A stretch of DNA of 64,000 nucleotides. Source: Tardiphaga sp. GTDB lineage: Bacteria; Pseudomonadota; Alphaproteobacteria; Rhizobiales; Xanthobacteraceae. The stretch spans positions 124,001 to 188,000 of the forward strand of contig JASBVG010000044.1 of the NCBI GenBank assembly GCA_030147505.1, read 5' to 3'. The notes beneath the pieces were generated by a model that saw only the letters and a list, made by a program, of their open reading frames with translations, did no database searches and was not told where the DNA came from. This document shows positions 36,936 through 45,965 of the stretch, one piece after another. A program made the translations under genes and the position numbers. Within the stretch, counting starts at the first letter, position 1. Each line of letters opens with the position of its first letter.

Positions 36936-37331
36936 TTGTACACCAACTTCCATCTCGCCAAGACATTCGCCGACAGCTCCATCGTGACGATGCCTGCCGG
37001 AATTAACATTATCACCAGCAACGCTCTGTGGTCGTTCGCTGCTTTTCTACCGTTGATCGCCAGAGCTCGCCCCACTGCGCCGATCGCGGTGTGCGTCGAT
37101 TGCCAATTGCGGATGGGCATGATCGGCGTCGCCGTGGTCAATCTGGCGCACGAGTTTCTTGCCGAAGAACAGATTATCAACGCCGGCGACACCGACACGA
37201 TCGCACTCCCCTGCGATCGTCCCGACCTGATGCGCGGCCTCATCATCCGCAATCTCAGCTCAATCGGGCCGAGCGAAGCTCATGTGCGGGACATCATGGT
37301 TCGGCCGGCGGCGACAGAGCGCACAATCTAA
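36936..37331 (+). CDS. Small protein resembling the binding-like domain that precedes FkbM methyltransferases; possibly a detached fragment
   Basis: A frame of 131 aa with a TTG start (36936) or an internal ATG (36990). The second half (RPTAPIAVCVDCQLRMGMIGVAVVNL, then AGDTDTIALPCDRPDLMRGLIIRNLSSIGPSEAHVRDIMV) reads as a beta-sandwich. From memory, this pattern is seen ahead of FkbM domains in Bradyrhizobium and Methylobacterium proteins. The FkbM gene starts 46 bp after this stop in the same direction. It could be the N-terminal domain of a formerly larger protein or an independent gene. GC content is higher than in the following genes. Confidence 0.45.
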   Translation: MYTNFHLAKTFADSSIVTMPAGINIITSNALWSFAAFLPLIARARPTAPIAVCVDCQLRMGMIGVAVVNLAHEFLAEEQIINAGDTDTIALPCDRPDLMRGLIIRNLSSIGPSEAHVRDIMVRPAATERTI

Positions 37332-37377
37332 AGCTTTACTTGACTTAATTTCCACCATAAAGTTGCTCAACCAGTGG

Positions 37378-38058
37378 ATGAGCCTTAACGTGTCGGAACT
37401 GTTAAGAGATCAAGTCTCCATTATCGGTATCAATGCGAAATGTATCTTCGATGTGGGATCTCACACCGGAGCGACAACTGCGGAATATCTAGACAATTTT
37501 TCTGCCGCAAAGGTGTTCGCGCTAGAACCAGAGCCAGCCAACCTAGACTTGGTTGCTCGTGTGCTAGGTCCCTACTATAGCAGAGTAGTGCTGCTGGAAG
37601 CAGCGCTAAGCGAGAGTGACGGCTTAGCCACATTTCATATTAACTCTCACAACGGCACACACTCTTTGCTCCCGATAGGAGATATTCGATATTGGGCAGC
37701 GCCTGAGAGCGAAGTCTCGCGCATTCAAGTGAAAACTCGTTCTCTTGACAGCATCGCGACCGAGTATGGCATCGATCAAATCGACATCGTAAAAATGGAC
37801 ATCCAGGGCGGCGAATTATCTGCCCTGAAAGGTGCACAGAACCTTTTGCGTAATGAAAGGATATCCCTATTGACGCTCGAAGTGGAGTTTAAACAACTAT
37901 ACCAAGAACAACCGATGTTCTGGGACCTTTGCTCTTACCTTCAGAGTTTTGGGTATTCGCTCTACAAACTGTATGAGCCCTTCTACCACCCAAGAAACCA
38001 GCGGGTTCTGTGCTGGGGTGACGCAATTTTTCTGAGCCCTAGCCTCGTGCGTCTATAG
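37378..38058 (+). CDS. FkbM-family SAM-dependent methyltransferase
   Basis: A 226-aa O-methyltransferase. The SAM-binding motif I is CIFDVGSHTGATTAEYL, followed by FALEPEPANL (motif II). Later come VVLLEAALSESDGLATFHIN and the FkbM-typical VKTRSLDSIATEYGIDQIDIVKMDIQGGELSALKGA, and the C-terminus has LLTLEVEFKQLY. FkbM enzymes methylate hydroxyls of sugars and of small molecules, often in surface polysaccharide loci. Two sampled 60-base lines in this gene and the next gave 45 and 43% GC, against roughly 65% in the flanking GTA genes, so it was probably acquired. It lies 23 bp before a radical SAM gene in the same direction. Confidence 0.9.
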   Translation: MSLNVSELLRDQVSIIGINAKCIFDVGSHTGATTAEYLDNFSAAKVFALEPEPANLDLVARVLGPYYSRVVLLEAALSESDGLATFHINSHNGTHSLLPIGDIRYWAAPESEVSRIQVKTRSLDSIATEYGIDQIDIVKMDIQGGELSALKGAQNLLRNERISLLTLEVEFKQLYQEQPMFWDLCSYLQSFGYSLYKLYEPFYHPRNQRVLCWGDAIFLSPSLVRL

Positions 38059-38081
38059 CTGAGCAGAGATGGGGCACCTTG

Positions 38082-39557
38082 ATGAATTTTTTCCGCGAGA
38101 CCCTTCAAGCCTTGCGAGAAGCACAAACTCCCTCACTAAAGGTCGAGCGTTTACTGAAAGAATTTAGTGAAGCGCACACGGCCAACAAGAGCCAAACCTA
38201 TATTGTCGCTGGCACGATGGGCCCAAAAAACGTTTACCTCGCAGGGACGGGTCAAACACGGCTTCCGTCCCATAGAAATCTCCTATCATTGATAGAGACC
38301 GCTGAAAAAATCGGTTTCGCCATAGTGCCCCAGTCCGGAGAATTCGGTGAATTGGTGGCCTTAACTGAAGCAACCAAACAACGGATCGGCACTACGCCCG
38401 AGCGATGGGTTCAAACGCTTCTCGGAAAAACGCCAGAAGCATATCTAGCAACACTGCATCCGATGATACGCGAAGTGTCGTCAGTGATCGAAGAGCAGAT
38501 GATCACTACCCTCAACAAGACAACCTACCCAAATAACTTTGTTTTCGAGTTCGCCAACGTTTGTAACTTGGCTTGCCCAATTTGCCCTCGACATCACCGC
38601 GCGATTCCCGATGCCCTCATGAGCTTGGAATCGGCCAAGGAAGTCATTCGCGATCTCGCTGAAGTGAATAACGAATTCACGCTCTATCCATATTACCTTG
38701 GCGAAACACTTATTCACCACGACTTCATCAAGCTGGTCGATTTCATTCTAGAGTTCAAAAATATCCAGCTGAACATTGTTTCAAACGGTGTCCTTTTAGA
38801 CGCAAAAATTGCGGAGCAGTTACTCTCTCGCAAGGTCAAGAGCTACCATTTCTCGCTCCATGACTGCGATACGGCTCTTCACGAAGGCGTTCATCCACGC
38901 CACGCCGTCTCGGCGAAGAATGTTTTAAACTTCCTTCGCATGGCGGAGCCAAGAAGAAACGATATTTGGGTCGGCGTATCCATGGTGCCAATTAAACTCA
39001 ACGAACCGGCTGTCGAAGAATTTAGGCTCTTTTGGCAACCTGTCGTAAATGCGGTGAACATCTACGCATATCTCACACCTGAACGACGCATTTCCGACCC
39101 AAGCATCGAGAAGGCCTTTTCTGGTTTCTTCCTGCCGTGCTCCTCTCCATGGGTTCAGCCCGTGATCTCGGTTGATGGTGCCGTTCTCCCGTGTTGCTGG
39201 GATTACGAACACTCGATGAAGATGGGCAACGTCTTTGAAACCCCGTTCAAAGATATCTATGAAGGAGAGCTCTTCAGAGAGCTTCGACAAGCATCAGTTG
39301 AAAAGAAACTGGATAAGTTTCCGACTTGCGCAAGCTGCTCTAAATGGATCGACTACCTGCCTTCGTTCCGGCAGGTAGAAATGGACGAGTTTCTATTCCA
39401 GAGCACTGGCACATATCTCTCCTTTCAGACGAAAGAGATACAGCCGCATGTCGTACAAGAACGCCAACGAGAGCTTTCCGTTGAAGGAAACGGTCGGCAA
39501 CACCTGCCAATTCACAGAGCCGGAAGACCACAGGCAAGGCGTGGCTTTTTACGTTAG
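38082..39557 (+). CDS. Radical SAM/SPASM domain protein
   Basis: A 491-aa radical enzyme. After a 150-residue N-terminal domain of unknown type comes the cluster motif CNLACPICPRHH, with Cys161, Cys165 and Cys168 binding the 4Fe-4S cluster that splits SAM. The SPASM region is LPCSSPWVQPVISVDGAVLPCCWDYEHSMKMGNVFETPFKDIYEGELF, followed by FPTCASCSKW, which gives the usual auxiliary-cluster cysteines. Such proteins modify peptides or sugars; beside an FkbM methyltransferase, glycan or nucleotide-sugar modification is plausible. The last 40 residues are rich in Arg, Gln and His and look out of frame. Low GC marks it as foreign. Confidence 0.88.
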   Translation: MNFFRETLQALREAQTPSLKVERLLKEFSEAHTANKSQTYIVAGTMGPKNVYLAGTGQTRLPSHRNLLSLIETAEKIGFAIVPQSGEFGELVALTEATKQRIGTTPERWVQTLLGKTPEAYLATLHPMIREVSSVIEEQMITTLNKTTYPNNFVFEFANVCNLACPICPRHHRAIPDALMSLESAKEVIRDLAEVNNEFTLYPYYLGETLIHHDFIKLVDFILEFKNIQLNIVSNGVLLDAKIAEQLLSRKVKSYHFSLHDCDTALHEGVHPRHAVSAKNVLNFLRMAEPRRNDIWVGVSMVPIKLNEPAVEEFRLFWQPVVNAVNIYAYLTPERRISDPSIEKAFSGFFLPCSSPWVQPVISVDGAVLPCCWDYEHSMKMGNVFETPFKDIYEGELFRELRQASVEKKLDKFPTCASCSKWIDYLPSFRQVEMDEFLFQSTGTYLSFQTKEIQPHVVQERQRELSVEGNGRQHLPIHRAGRPQARRGFLR

Positions 39558-39609
39558 TGCAGTTCCGCCATTTCGGGACGTCCGACTTCTGGTCATCGAC
39601 CGGGCCTAG
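39448..39609 (+). CDS. Possible 53-aa ORF overlapping the 3' end of the radical SAM gene
   Basis: In the +1 frame an ATG at 39448 opens a sequence (MSYKNANESFPLKETVGN, later VAFYVSAVPPFRDVRLLVID) with a more protein-like composition than the overlapping end of the radical SAM frame. It is either a small separate gene or the true C-terminus of the radical SAM protein after a frameshift near 39420-39450. No strong ribosome binding site is visible. Weakly supported. Confidence 0.3.
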   Translation: MSYKNANESFPLKETVGNTCQFTEPEDHRQGVAFYVSAVPPFRDVRLLVIDRA

Positions 39610-41657
39610 TTGCTTCTACCTCGATCATCACCCCAGCCGACCGATACAACCCACAGAGAGTTTCCGGATCCCGTCGTGCTCACTGCACGAACCTGGCCGC
39701 TTGAATTTGTAATTGAGCTAAATTCTCCAATGGAATAGACTCCGGCTATATCGCAACGCATGCTTCCATTTCCAGCTGGAGAGTTTGCTGCCTGAACAAT
39801 CTCGAGAGGCGAGTGCCAAAGGAACTGAACTCCCGGCACCGTCGTATTCCCGAACAACGCCCGAAACTTCGCCTGCACTTTCACCCCCGTCGGGACGCTC
39901 AGCGTGTATAGCGCGGAGACGTTTGTCGGGCTTGCCGCCGCGTAGTCGTTGACCGGCTGGTGACGCAAGAACAGGTCTCCGTGCTGATAGACACGCAGCC
40001 AGTTGTTCGAGGCATCCGTGAACAGCGAGAAGATGCGACGCGACAGCGTATAGGAGGTCGGCAGCACCGGCGTGGCTAGGGCGCGATGCACGCCGCTGCC
40101 AGCGATAGTGGTGTCGATCGCTGCGCCGCCCTGCGAGGCGGACACGGTGAAGCTATCGACGCCAAGGACGCTGCGGACATAATAGCGTGTGCCGATGTCG
40201 AGGCCTGTCGGCAAGGCGCCTGACGTGACGAAGGTCACCGGCGTGTTCGGTTTCAGGCCGTGATCGATCCAGGTGACGACGGCCGGCGAAGCCTGCGTGA
40301 CCGTCACATCGGCCGAGGTGCCGGGCGCGAGCGAGACCAGCACATCCACCGCTCCATTGTCCGGCCGCTGGATCAGATGCGCGTGATATTGCGTGCTTGC
40401 CGTCAGCGTTCCGACATCGAGCGAGCCGTTGCCACTGCCCGCGGCCCAGGCGGCGCCGGTCTTGGTGCAGGCATCGGCAAGGATCATCACGCCGCTCGCT
40501 GTCCCGTCGGTGGCGACGCCCGCGGACACCGCAAAATTCGTCGTCCCCGCCGTCGAGAATGTCAGGCCGGACAGATAGCCGCGCAGCGCCGCAGCGAGGC
40601 CGACATTGCGCTGCGCCTGATTGCGCTGCTGCACCGTCAGGGCCTGCGCACCTGTATAGGCCACGCAGCCATTGGCGCCCGCGAGCAGGCGCCAGCGCGC
40701 AGCAGTTCCGTCATAACGCAGCATCGCCGCCTGCCCGGCCGCGATGACCAGATCCGTGCCAATGGCCACGCGGTTCGCCGCCAGCGAAGCCGCGTGCTCG
40801 TTGAGCAGCACCAGCGTCTCGCCGCCGATATTGATCACACAGAGGATGCGTCCTTCCACGCCGCCGCCAAGGCCCGATATGCTGCGCGTGGCATCGCTGG
40901 CGATCTGCAGGACGGCGGCCGAGGCAAGACCTGCCGGCGTGTAGTCACTGACGTCGGCTGTGATGGGCGGGGGCGTGGCGATTCCCGCCAGCGCCACGCC
41001 GCCGCGGAATGCCACGGTGGTGCCGGCGGCATCGATCGCGAAAGCCTCGCGCCAGTTGGTCCCGTCCGGCGAGACCTTCAGCTTGAACGCGGCATCGCCG
41101 ACCAGCCCGAATTCTGCACGTCCGGAATAGGCGTCGGAGAACACCACTGATGCCGTGTCCGACGACGTCTCGCGCGACAACTGCACGCGGATGTCGCCGC
41201 TGCCGCCATCGGCACTTGAGGCGGCTGCGAACAGAGCCGCATTCGATTTGACGTTCAGCAGATTGTTCGCGTCGGCTTCGGCATTGATGCCGAGATGCGG
41301 CACGCGATCCAGCGACGGCGTGCCCACCGGTCGCCAACCGTTGCCGTCGAACACAACCATGGCGTCATCGGCAACCGACCAGACGCACCAGCCATCTTTC
41401 GGCGCCATGAACATCCATACGCCGTCCTGCCAGGTGGCGATGGCATGGGTGCGGCCCGCCCATGCACCGCTCGCGCCGGCCGCCACCAGATGACGATCCC
41501 CCTCCGCTGGATCACCCGGCGGCGCCATGCGTGTCGTATCCAGCACTGCGATCTGGATCGCGGAGTCCAGAATGCGCAGCGCCTCGTTATGGGTGACATG
41601 CTTCTGCGCCTGCCCGCCATCGATATAGGGCAGTCCGAGATTGTGCGTTTCGCTCAT
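39606..41657 (-). CDS. DUF2793 tail-fibre-like protein at the end of the GTA cluster
   Basis: A 683-aa protein. The N-terminal DUF2793 domain is intact: MSETHNLGLPYIDGGQAQKHVTHNEALRILDSAIQIAVLD, then a small beta domain with WQDGVWMFMAPKDGWCVWSVADDAMVVFDGNGWRPVG. The middle is repetitive and rich in Ala, Gly and Thr (beta-helical, adhesin-like). The C-terminal 200 residues include the short strand-rich segment VSLAPGTSADVTVTQASPAVVTWIDHG. DUF2793 proteins are found at the tail end of alphaproteobacterial GTA and prophage clusters, where they probably serve as receptor-binding fibres. It starts 5 bp after the megatron gene. The C-terminal end is probably host-range determining and variable (inference). 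Confidence 0.87.
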   Translation of the reverse strand: MSETHNLGLPYIDGGQAQKHVTHNEALRILDSAIQIAVLDTTRMAPPGDPAEGDRHLVAAGASGAWAGRTHAIATWQDGVWMFMAPKDGWCVWSVADDAMVVFDGNGWRPVGTPSLDRVPHLGINAEADANNLLNVKSNAALFAAASSADGGSGDIRVQLSRETSSDTASVVFSDAYSGRAEFGLVGDAAFKLKVSPDGTNWREAFAIDAAGTTVAFRGGVALAGIATPPPITADVSDYTPAGLASAAVLQIASDATRSISGLGGGVEGRILCVINIGGETLVLLNEHAASLAANRVAIGTDLVIAAGQAAMLRYDGTAARWRLLAGANGCVAYTGAQALTVQQRNQAQRNVGLAAALRGYLSGLTFSTAGTTNFAVSAGVATDGTASGVMILADACTKTGAAWAAGSGNGSLDVGTLTASTQYHAHLIQRPDNGAVDVLVSLAPGTSADVTVTQASPAVVTWIDHGLKPNTPVTFVTSGALPTGLDIGTRYYVRSVLGVDSFTVSASQGGAAIDTTIAGSGVHRALATPVLPTSYTLSRRIFSLFTDASNNWLRVYQHGDLFLRHQPVNDYAAASPTNVSALYTLSVPTGVKVQAKFRALFGNTTVPGVQFLWHSPLEIVQAANSPAGNGSMRCDIAGVYSIGEFSSITNSSGQVRAVSTTGSGNSLWVVSVGWGDDRGRSN

Positions 41658-41662
41658 GATGA

Positions 41663-44600
41663 TCAGACCGCCAGTGTGACGTCGGTGAATCGCCCGGTCC
41701 CGACGGTGCCGGAGAGCTGCGCGATGCGCAGGTGCAGCCTCGTTTGCAGCGAGCCGAAATCGGCCATTTCGTCGGCATTCGCATAGAGCGCCTGCGGCGT
41801 CGTGCAGGCGATGCTGCGCGTCACGTCGCCGCCCGCCAGAATATCCAGCCGATAGGCCTCGCCATCCTCGCCGAGCGGCACCTCGGCGGCCCAGCCATCG
41901 CCATCGATGCGGGTGCGTCGGATCCAGCTCACATGCACGCCATCACTCTGGCGCACCGCTTTCACATGCGCCGGCGCCAGCGGCAGCAACGCGGTGCGAT
42001 CCGGCGCCAACGTCAGCGCCGTCGCGCTGGCATCGTCGGTGCTGCGGCCGCGGCCGACGAGCCGCAGCGACAGCGGCCGGTCCAGTGCATCCAGTCCGCG
42101 GGCGATGGGGACAAGGCTGGCATCGAGCAAAACGAAATGGGCGCCGACGGGCAGCGATACCGCCATCGCCTGTTCGCTGCCGCTCTGCCCGCGCAGCAAA
42201 CGTGACAATCGATAGGTCCGCTCATCCACGAGATCAGCCCGCGCGAACTGGAAAATCTCCCATGGCCCATCGCCATACTGCACCGCCGCTGCATTGCCGC
42301 CGCCAAGCACGCGCGCATCTGACAGCGAATTGAGCACGCCGCCATAGAGCCGCACACGTATCGATGACGCATTGTCCCACCGTGCCAGCGGTCCTGCTTT
42401 CAGCGGATCGAGCGTTTCGCCGATCACCGCCGGCATCGGCACGCTGGCTGCGATCTGGAAGCTCGCATTGTCCTTCGACTGCCAGGCTGTCACGCCGCCC
42501 GGCCATGGATTGGCGAATACTGCCAGCCGAGTCAGCACGTCGGCATTGCCGTTGTCGATAACAGGCAGGTTGAGCACGACGACCTGCACTGGCCCGAGCG
42601 CTGGCGGCAGAGGCGGTGTCACGATGGTCGGCGCCAGCAGCGGCACGTCGAACAGGTCGGGATCGATGCTGCGCGCCGTCACGCGGCGCGCCTCGGTGTC
42701 GACAAGCCCGTGGATCTCGAACACCCGCCGTCGTCCGTTCAGCGCAAGCGCAATGACATCGCCCGGCACCAGCCCAAGCGATGTCTTGCCGAGCGAGAAC
42801 TCCGCGCGCTCCCGCCCGGCCCATAAGTCCTGCAGCCACACCTCTGCGCGCTGCATTGCGGCTGCATCGCTGGTGACCACAGCAAGATCGGCCTGCAGCA
42901 GGCGACTGGCGCCGCCAACCAGTTTTCGCGAGGTAACGGCCCCGCGGCGATAATCCTCCAGCGCATCGGAGAAGCCGATGCCCACCTGTCGCGGCAGCTC
43001 CGTCTCCTGCGCACGCACGATTTGCGCGAGCGCTCCCTGCTCCGGTGCGACGAGATCGTCCTCGGAAAACTCCGCGACCACTTCGCCGCCGCGCGGGATG
43101 AAGCGCAGCACGCCGTCCGCCGCCGTCGCATTGAAGGCATAGGCCGCAGCGAGCGGTTCGATCATCGCCCGCGGCGCCATCGGCCGATCCACCGCATAGC
43201 CATCGCAGCCCCCGCGCAACTGCGAGGCATCGACGCCGACGACGCCGCTATCCGCCGCCAGCCGCTCCACCAGCGCATCCAGCGGCGCGCCGCCCAGCCG
43301 GCCGTTCAGCCAATGCCCGGTGTGCCAGTTGGCACCGTCGCTCCAGATATCCACCGCCGCAGGGAATACCGGATACGGCCTGGCGTCCCAGGTCCACAGA
43401 TGGATCGCCGAAATATCGATCATCGGCGTGCCATAGATGGCCGACACCGGATTGAGCGCATCACTCCCGCCAAAAGCGGGATCGAAGGCAGACAGCAGCG
43501 CTTCGAGGTAGCGCCGTTGCATCATGTCGTCGCGCGCACCGCTCGAGAAATACGGCGCAAAATTCTCCGACGATTTCGGATCGGGAAACACGCTCGGCTG
43601 GTTGGCGCCCTTGTCCACCGCCGGGCAGCCGACCTCGGTCAGCCAGATCGGCTTGCCCTGCGGCACCCAGGCCGTTGCGTTTGTCTCGGCACCGCCGACG
43701 CGCTCATGATGCGCATGCGACCACCAGCCCCACAGATCCTTCAGCCGAAACATCCAGGGCTTGCCAAGCCCGTCGGTGATCGCGCTGCGCGCCTGCGCGC
43801 CCCGCGCGGCATCGTCCGGATAGAACCAGTCGTAGGCCTCGCCGCCGGCGACATTGCTGCGCAGATAGTCGCGATCATAGATGGAACCGGCCTCGTCGCG
43901 GTCGAGATGCAATGCGCCATCGCGCCAGTCCGACAGCGGCGCATAGTAGTCGATCCCCACCGCATCGATGGCCGGCGATGCCCACAGCGCATCGAGCGGA
44001 AAGCGCACTTCCAATGCATCCGGCGTCACGACATCGGCGCCATATTCCGTCCAGTCGGCACCGTAAGTCACCACCGTGCTGGCGCCAAGGATCGCCTTCA
44101 CATCGTGAGCCAGCGCCGCCAGTTGCGTGACGGCCGGATATATGCCGGCTCCGGAACGCACGCGCGTCAGCCCGCGCAATTCCGAGCCGATCAGGAACGC
44201 ATCGACACCGCCGGCCAGCGCCATGAGCTGCGCATAGTGCAGCACCATGCGACGGTAATTCCAAATACCGCCGGAGAAGAACGCATCCACCTGAGCCCCG
44301 GCCGCTGCTGTCCCTTGCGGCGATCCCGCGACGCGGGGCGCGGGATCGCAGGTGATCCGCCCGCGCCAGGGATAGGCCGGTTGCGAAGCCGCGCCGCCCC
44401 AGGGATCGGGCAGCACGTTGCCCGCGGGAATGTCCATCATGACGAACGGATAGAACGTGACCTTCAGCCCGCGCGCCTTCAGCTCGGCGATCAGATTCAG
44501 CACACTGTCGTCCGACGGCGTGCCCCCGAAAGCCGGCCGCCCATCCACCTGCGACACGACATAGGCGGATTCGCGCGTCACGCCCTGCACCGACCACAGC

Positions 44601-45502
44601 AGCGGATCCGTGACCTTCTCAGCGCTCTCGACGCCCGGCCTGATCGTGCAATGGCCCGCACGCAGATCCGAGCCGAACCATGCGACGACGATAGCGACGC
44701 GCGCGAGGTTCGGACACATGCCTTGCAGATCGTCGAGCGCCGCAATCACATCCGTGCGCGCCGAGCTGACATGCCGGTTCTCCAACGCCGCCTGTCCCGG
44801 CCCCACCACCTGCACCACCGGCGACGGCTCATAACCGAATTCCGTGGTGCCGGGGATCAGCGTCACGGCCCGCGTCATCGTCTCCAGCAGACCGATTGGT
44901 CTCACGACCTCGAATGACAGTTGCGGGATCCGGTTGCCGAAATTCAACAGTGGCAGGCGCTCGAACACCACATAAGCGAGCCCGCGATAGGCCGGCGCCT
45001 TGCCTGCGCCTTCCTTGGCAACGATCAGCGCATCCGGCGCCTGATCCTCGCTGCCGCGATAGACACGATAATTGATGCCATCGAGATCGAGCGGCTTGCC
45101 ATCGGCCCACACCCGCGCAACCCGGCCGATCACGCCTTCGCACAGCCCCACGGCAAAATTGGCGAAGTAACTGTAGGTCGCCCCGCTATCGACGGCTCCG
45201 CCCATTCCCTTGCCGCCGCCGGCCTCATCGGTGCCGGCGACTTCCTCGAGCTGCGTTGCCCAGATCACCTGCCCGGCGAGCCGTACGCGACCATAGACGC
45301 GCGGGATCGGCGCGCCTTCGCTGGACGACATGACATCGAGACTGCCGAGCCGTGGCCCGTCCTTCGCACCGCGATTTCCAAACAGCGCACTATCGATCAC
45401 GCCGCCGAGCGCTGTGCCGGCGATCTGCCCGATGGCCGTGCCCGCCGGCCCGAACAGCCCGCCAATGGCGGCCCCGGCAGAGGAGAGAATGAGCGTGGAC
45501 AT
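41663..45502 (-). CDS. GTA baseplate megatron / host-specificity protein with TIM-barrel domain (RcGTA g15-like)
   Basis: A 1279-aa protein from MSTLILSSAGAAIGGLFGPAG, whose ATG overlaps the g14-like stop by one base (TGATG). The N-terminal hydrophobic, glycine-rich segment is the part that in RcGTA may penetrate the membrane. ARPLGSLDVMSSSEGAPIPRVYGRVRLAGQVIWATQ-like sequence follows. A glycosidase-like TIM barrel occupies about residues 400-750 (DAFLIGSELRGLTRVRSG, TYGADWTEYGAD, PIWLTEVGCPAVDKGANQPS), then phage tail-3 and receptor-binding-like modules. Length and order match RcGTA g15, the last of the conserved block. The Glu in LIGSELRGL and the acid in WLTEVGCP look like intact barrel catalytic residues. 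Confidence 0.94.
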   Translation of the reverse strand: MSTLILSSAGAAIGGLFGPAGTAIGQIAGTALGGVIDSALFGNRGAKDGPRLGSLDVMSSSEGAPIPRVYGRVRLAGQVIWATQLEEVAGTDEAGGGKGMGGAVDSGATYSYFANFAVGLCEGVIGRVARVWADGKPLDLDGINYRVYRGSEDQAPDALIVAKEGAGKAPAYRGLAYVVFERLPLLNFGNRIPQLSFEVVRPIGLLETMTRAVTLIPGTTEFGYEPSPVVQVVGPGQAALENRHVSSARTDVIAALDDLQGMCPNLARVAIVVAWFGSDLRAGHCTIRPGVESAEKVTDPLLWSVQGVTRESAYVVSQVDGRPAFGGTPSDDSVLNLIAELKARGLKVTFYPFVMMDIPAGNVLPDPWGGAASQPAYPWRGRITCDPAPRVAGSPQGTAAAGAQVDAFFSGGIWNYRRMVLHYAQLMALAGGVDAFLIGSELRGLTRVRSGAGIYPAVTQLAALAHDVKAILGASTVVTYGADWTEYGADVVTPDALEVRFPLDALWASPAIDAVGIDYYAPLSDWRDGALHLDRDEAGSIYDRDYLRSNVAGGEAYDWFYPDDAARGAQARSAITDGLGKPWMFRLKDLWGWWSHAHHERVGGAETNATAWVPQGKPIWLTEVGCPAVDKGANQPSVFPDPKSSENFAPYFSSGARDDMMQRRYLEALLSAFDPAFGGSDALNPVSAIYGTPMIDISAIHLWTWDARPYPVFPAAVDIWSDGANWHTGHWLNGRLGGAPLDALVERLAADSGVVGVDASQLRGGCDGYAVDRPMAPRAMIEPLAAAYAFNATAADGVLRFIPRGGEVVAEFSEDDLVAPEQGALAQIVRAQETELPRQVGIGFSDALEDYRRGAVTSRKLVGGASRLLQADLAVVTSDAAAMQRAEVWLQDLWAGRERAEFSLGKTSLGLVPGDVIALALNGRRRVFEIHGLVDTEARRVTARSIDPDLFDVPLLAPTIVTPPLPPALGPVQVVVLNLPVIDNGNADVLTRLAVFANPWPGGVTAWQSKDNASFQIAASVPMPAVIGETLDPLKAGPLARWDNASSIRVRLYGGVLNSLSDARVLGGGNAAAVQYGDGPWEIFQFARADLVDERTYRLSRLLRGQSGSEQAMAVSLPVGAHFVLLDASLVPIARGLDALDRPLSLRLVGRGRSTDDASATALTLAPDRTALLPLAPAHVKAVRQSDGVHVSWIRRTRIDGDGWAAEVPLGEDGEAYRLDILAGGDVTRSIACTTPQALYANADEMADFGSLQTRLHLRIAQLSGTVGTGRFTDVTLAV

Positions 45503-45942
45503 CAGACTGCCCCCGGAAACCGAAATGCGAATGCCAGCCGACGCAGCCACCACGGCGCCAGCACGACTTCGCACACGGCGGCTCCGTCATGGGCATGGAT
45601 CATCGTGCCATCGCCGGTCGCGATCGCCGCATGTTTGGCGACGCAGCCATCGCGCCAGCGAAACAGCAGCACATCTCCAGCATCGAATTCATTCACCTTG
45701 ACCGCGATGAGGTGCCGGCATGCGGCCGCGGCGAGCGTTTCTTCACCGCGCGCCTCCGCCCAGTCGGGTGCATAAGGCGGCGGCGCTTCCGGTTCGGTGC
45801 CGATGCAGCTTCGCCAGATGCCGCGCACGAGGCCGAGGCAGTCGCAGCCGACCCCCATGAGCGAAGCCTGGTGGCGATACGGCGTGCCGATCCAGTCACG
45901 CGCCTCGGCCACGATGGCCGCCCTGGTGATCGACGATGTCAT
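45502..45942 (-). CDS. NlpC/P60 family cell-wall peptidase (RcGTA g14-like)
   Basis: A 146-aa peptidase carried in the tail that opens the recipient's peptidoglycan. The start at ATG 45942 gives MTSSITRAAIVAEARDWIGTPYRHQ; a GTG at 45969 overlapping the previous stop is an alternative. Catalytic Cys is in GVGCDCLGLVRG (Cys35) and His104 in VAKHAAIATGD, with a third polar residue in MIHAHDG. The DAGDVLLFRW strand is typical of P60 enzymes. It follows the hub gene by 23 bp and overlaps the megatron gene, the invariant g13-g14-g15 order. Confidence 0.93.
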   Translation of the reverse strand: MTSSITRAAIVAEARDWIGTPYRHQASLMGVGCDCLGLVRGIWRSCIGTEPEAPPPYAPDWAEARGEETLAAAACRHLIAVKVNEFDAGDVLLFRWRDGCVAKHAAIATGDGTMIHAHDGAAVCEVVLAPWWLRRLAFAFRFPGAV

Positions 45943-45965
45943 GAGAGTGCTTCCGCCTGATGCTG

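Noticed and set aside
43022..44917. 631-aa open frame antisense to the GTA megatron
   Set aside because: Typical GC-rich shadow with Arg/His-rich composition.
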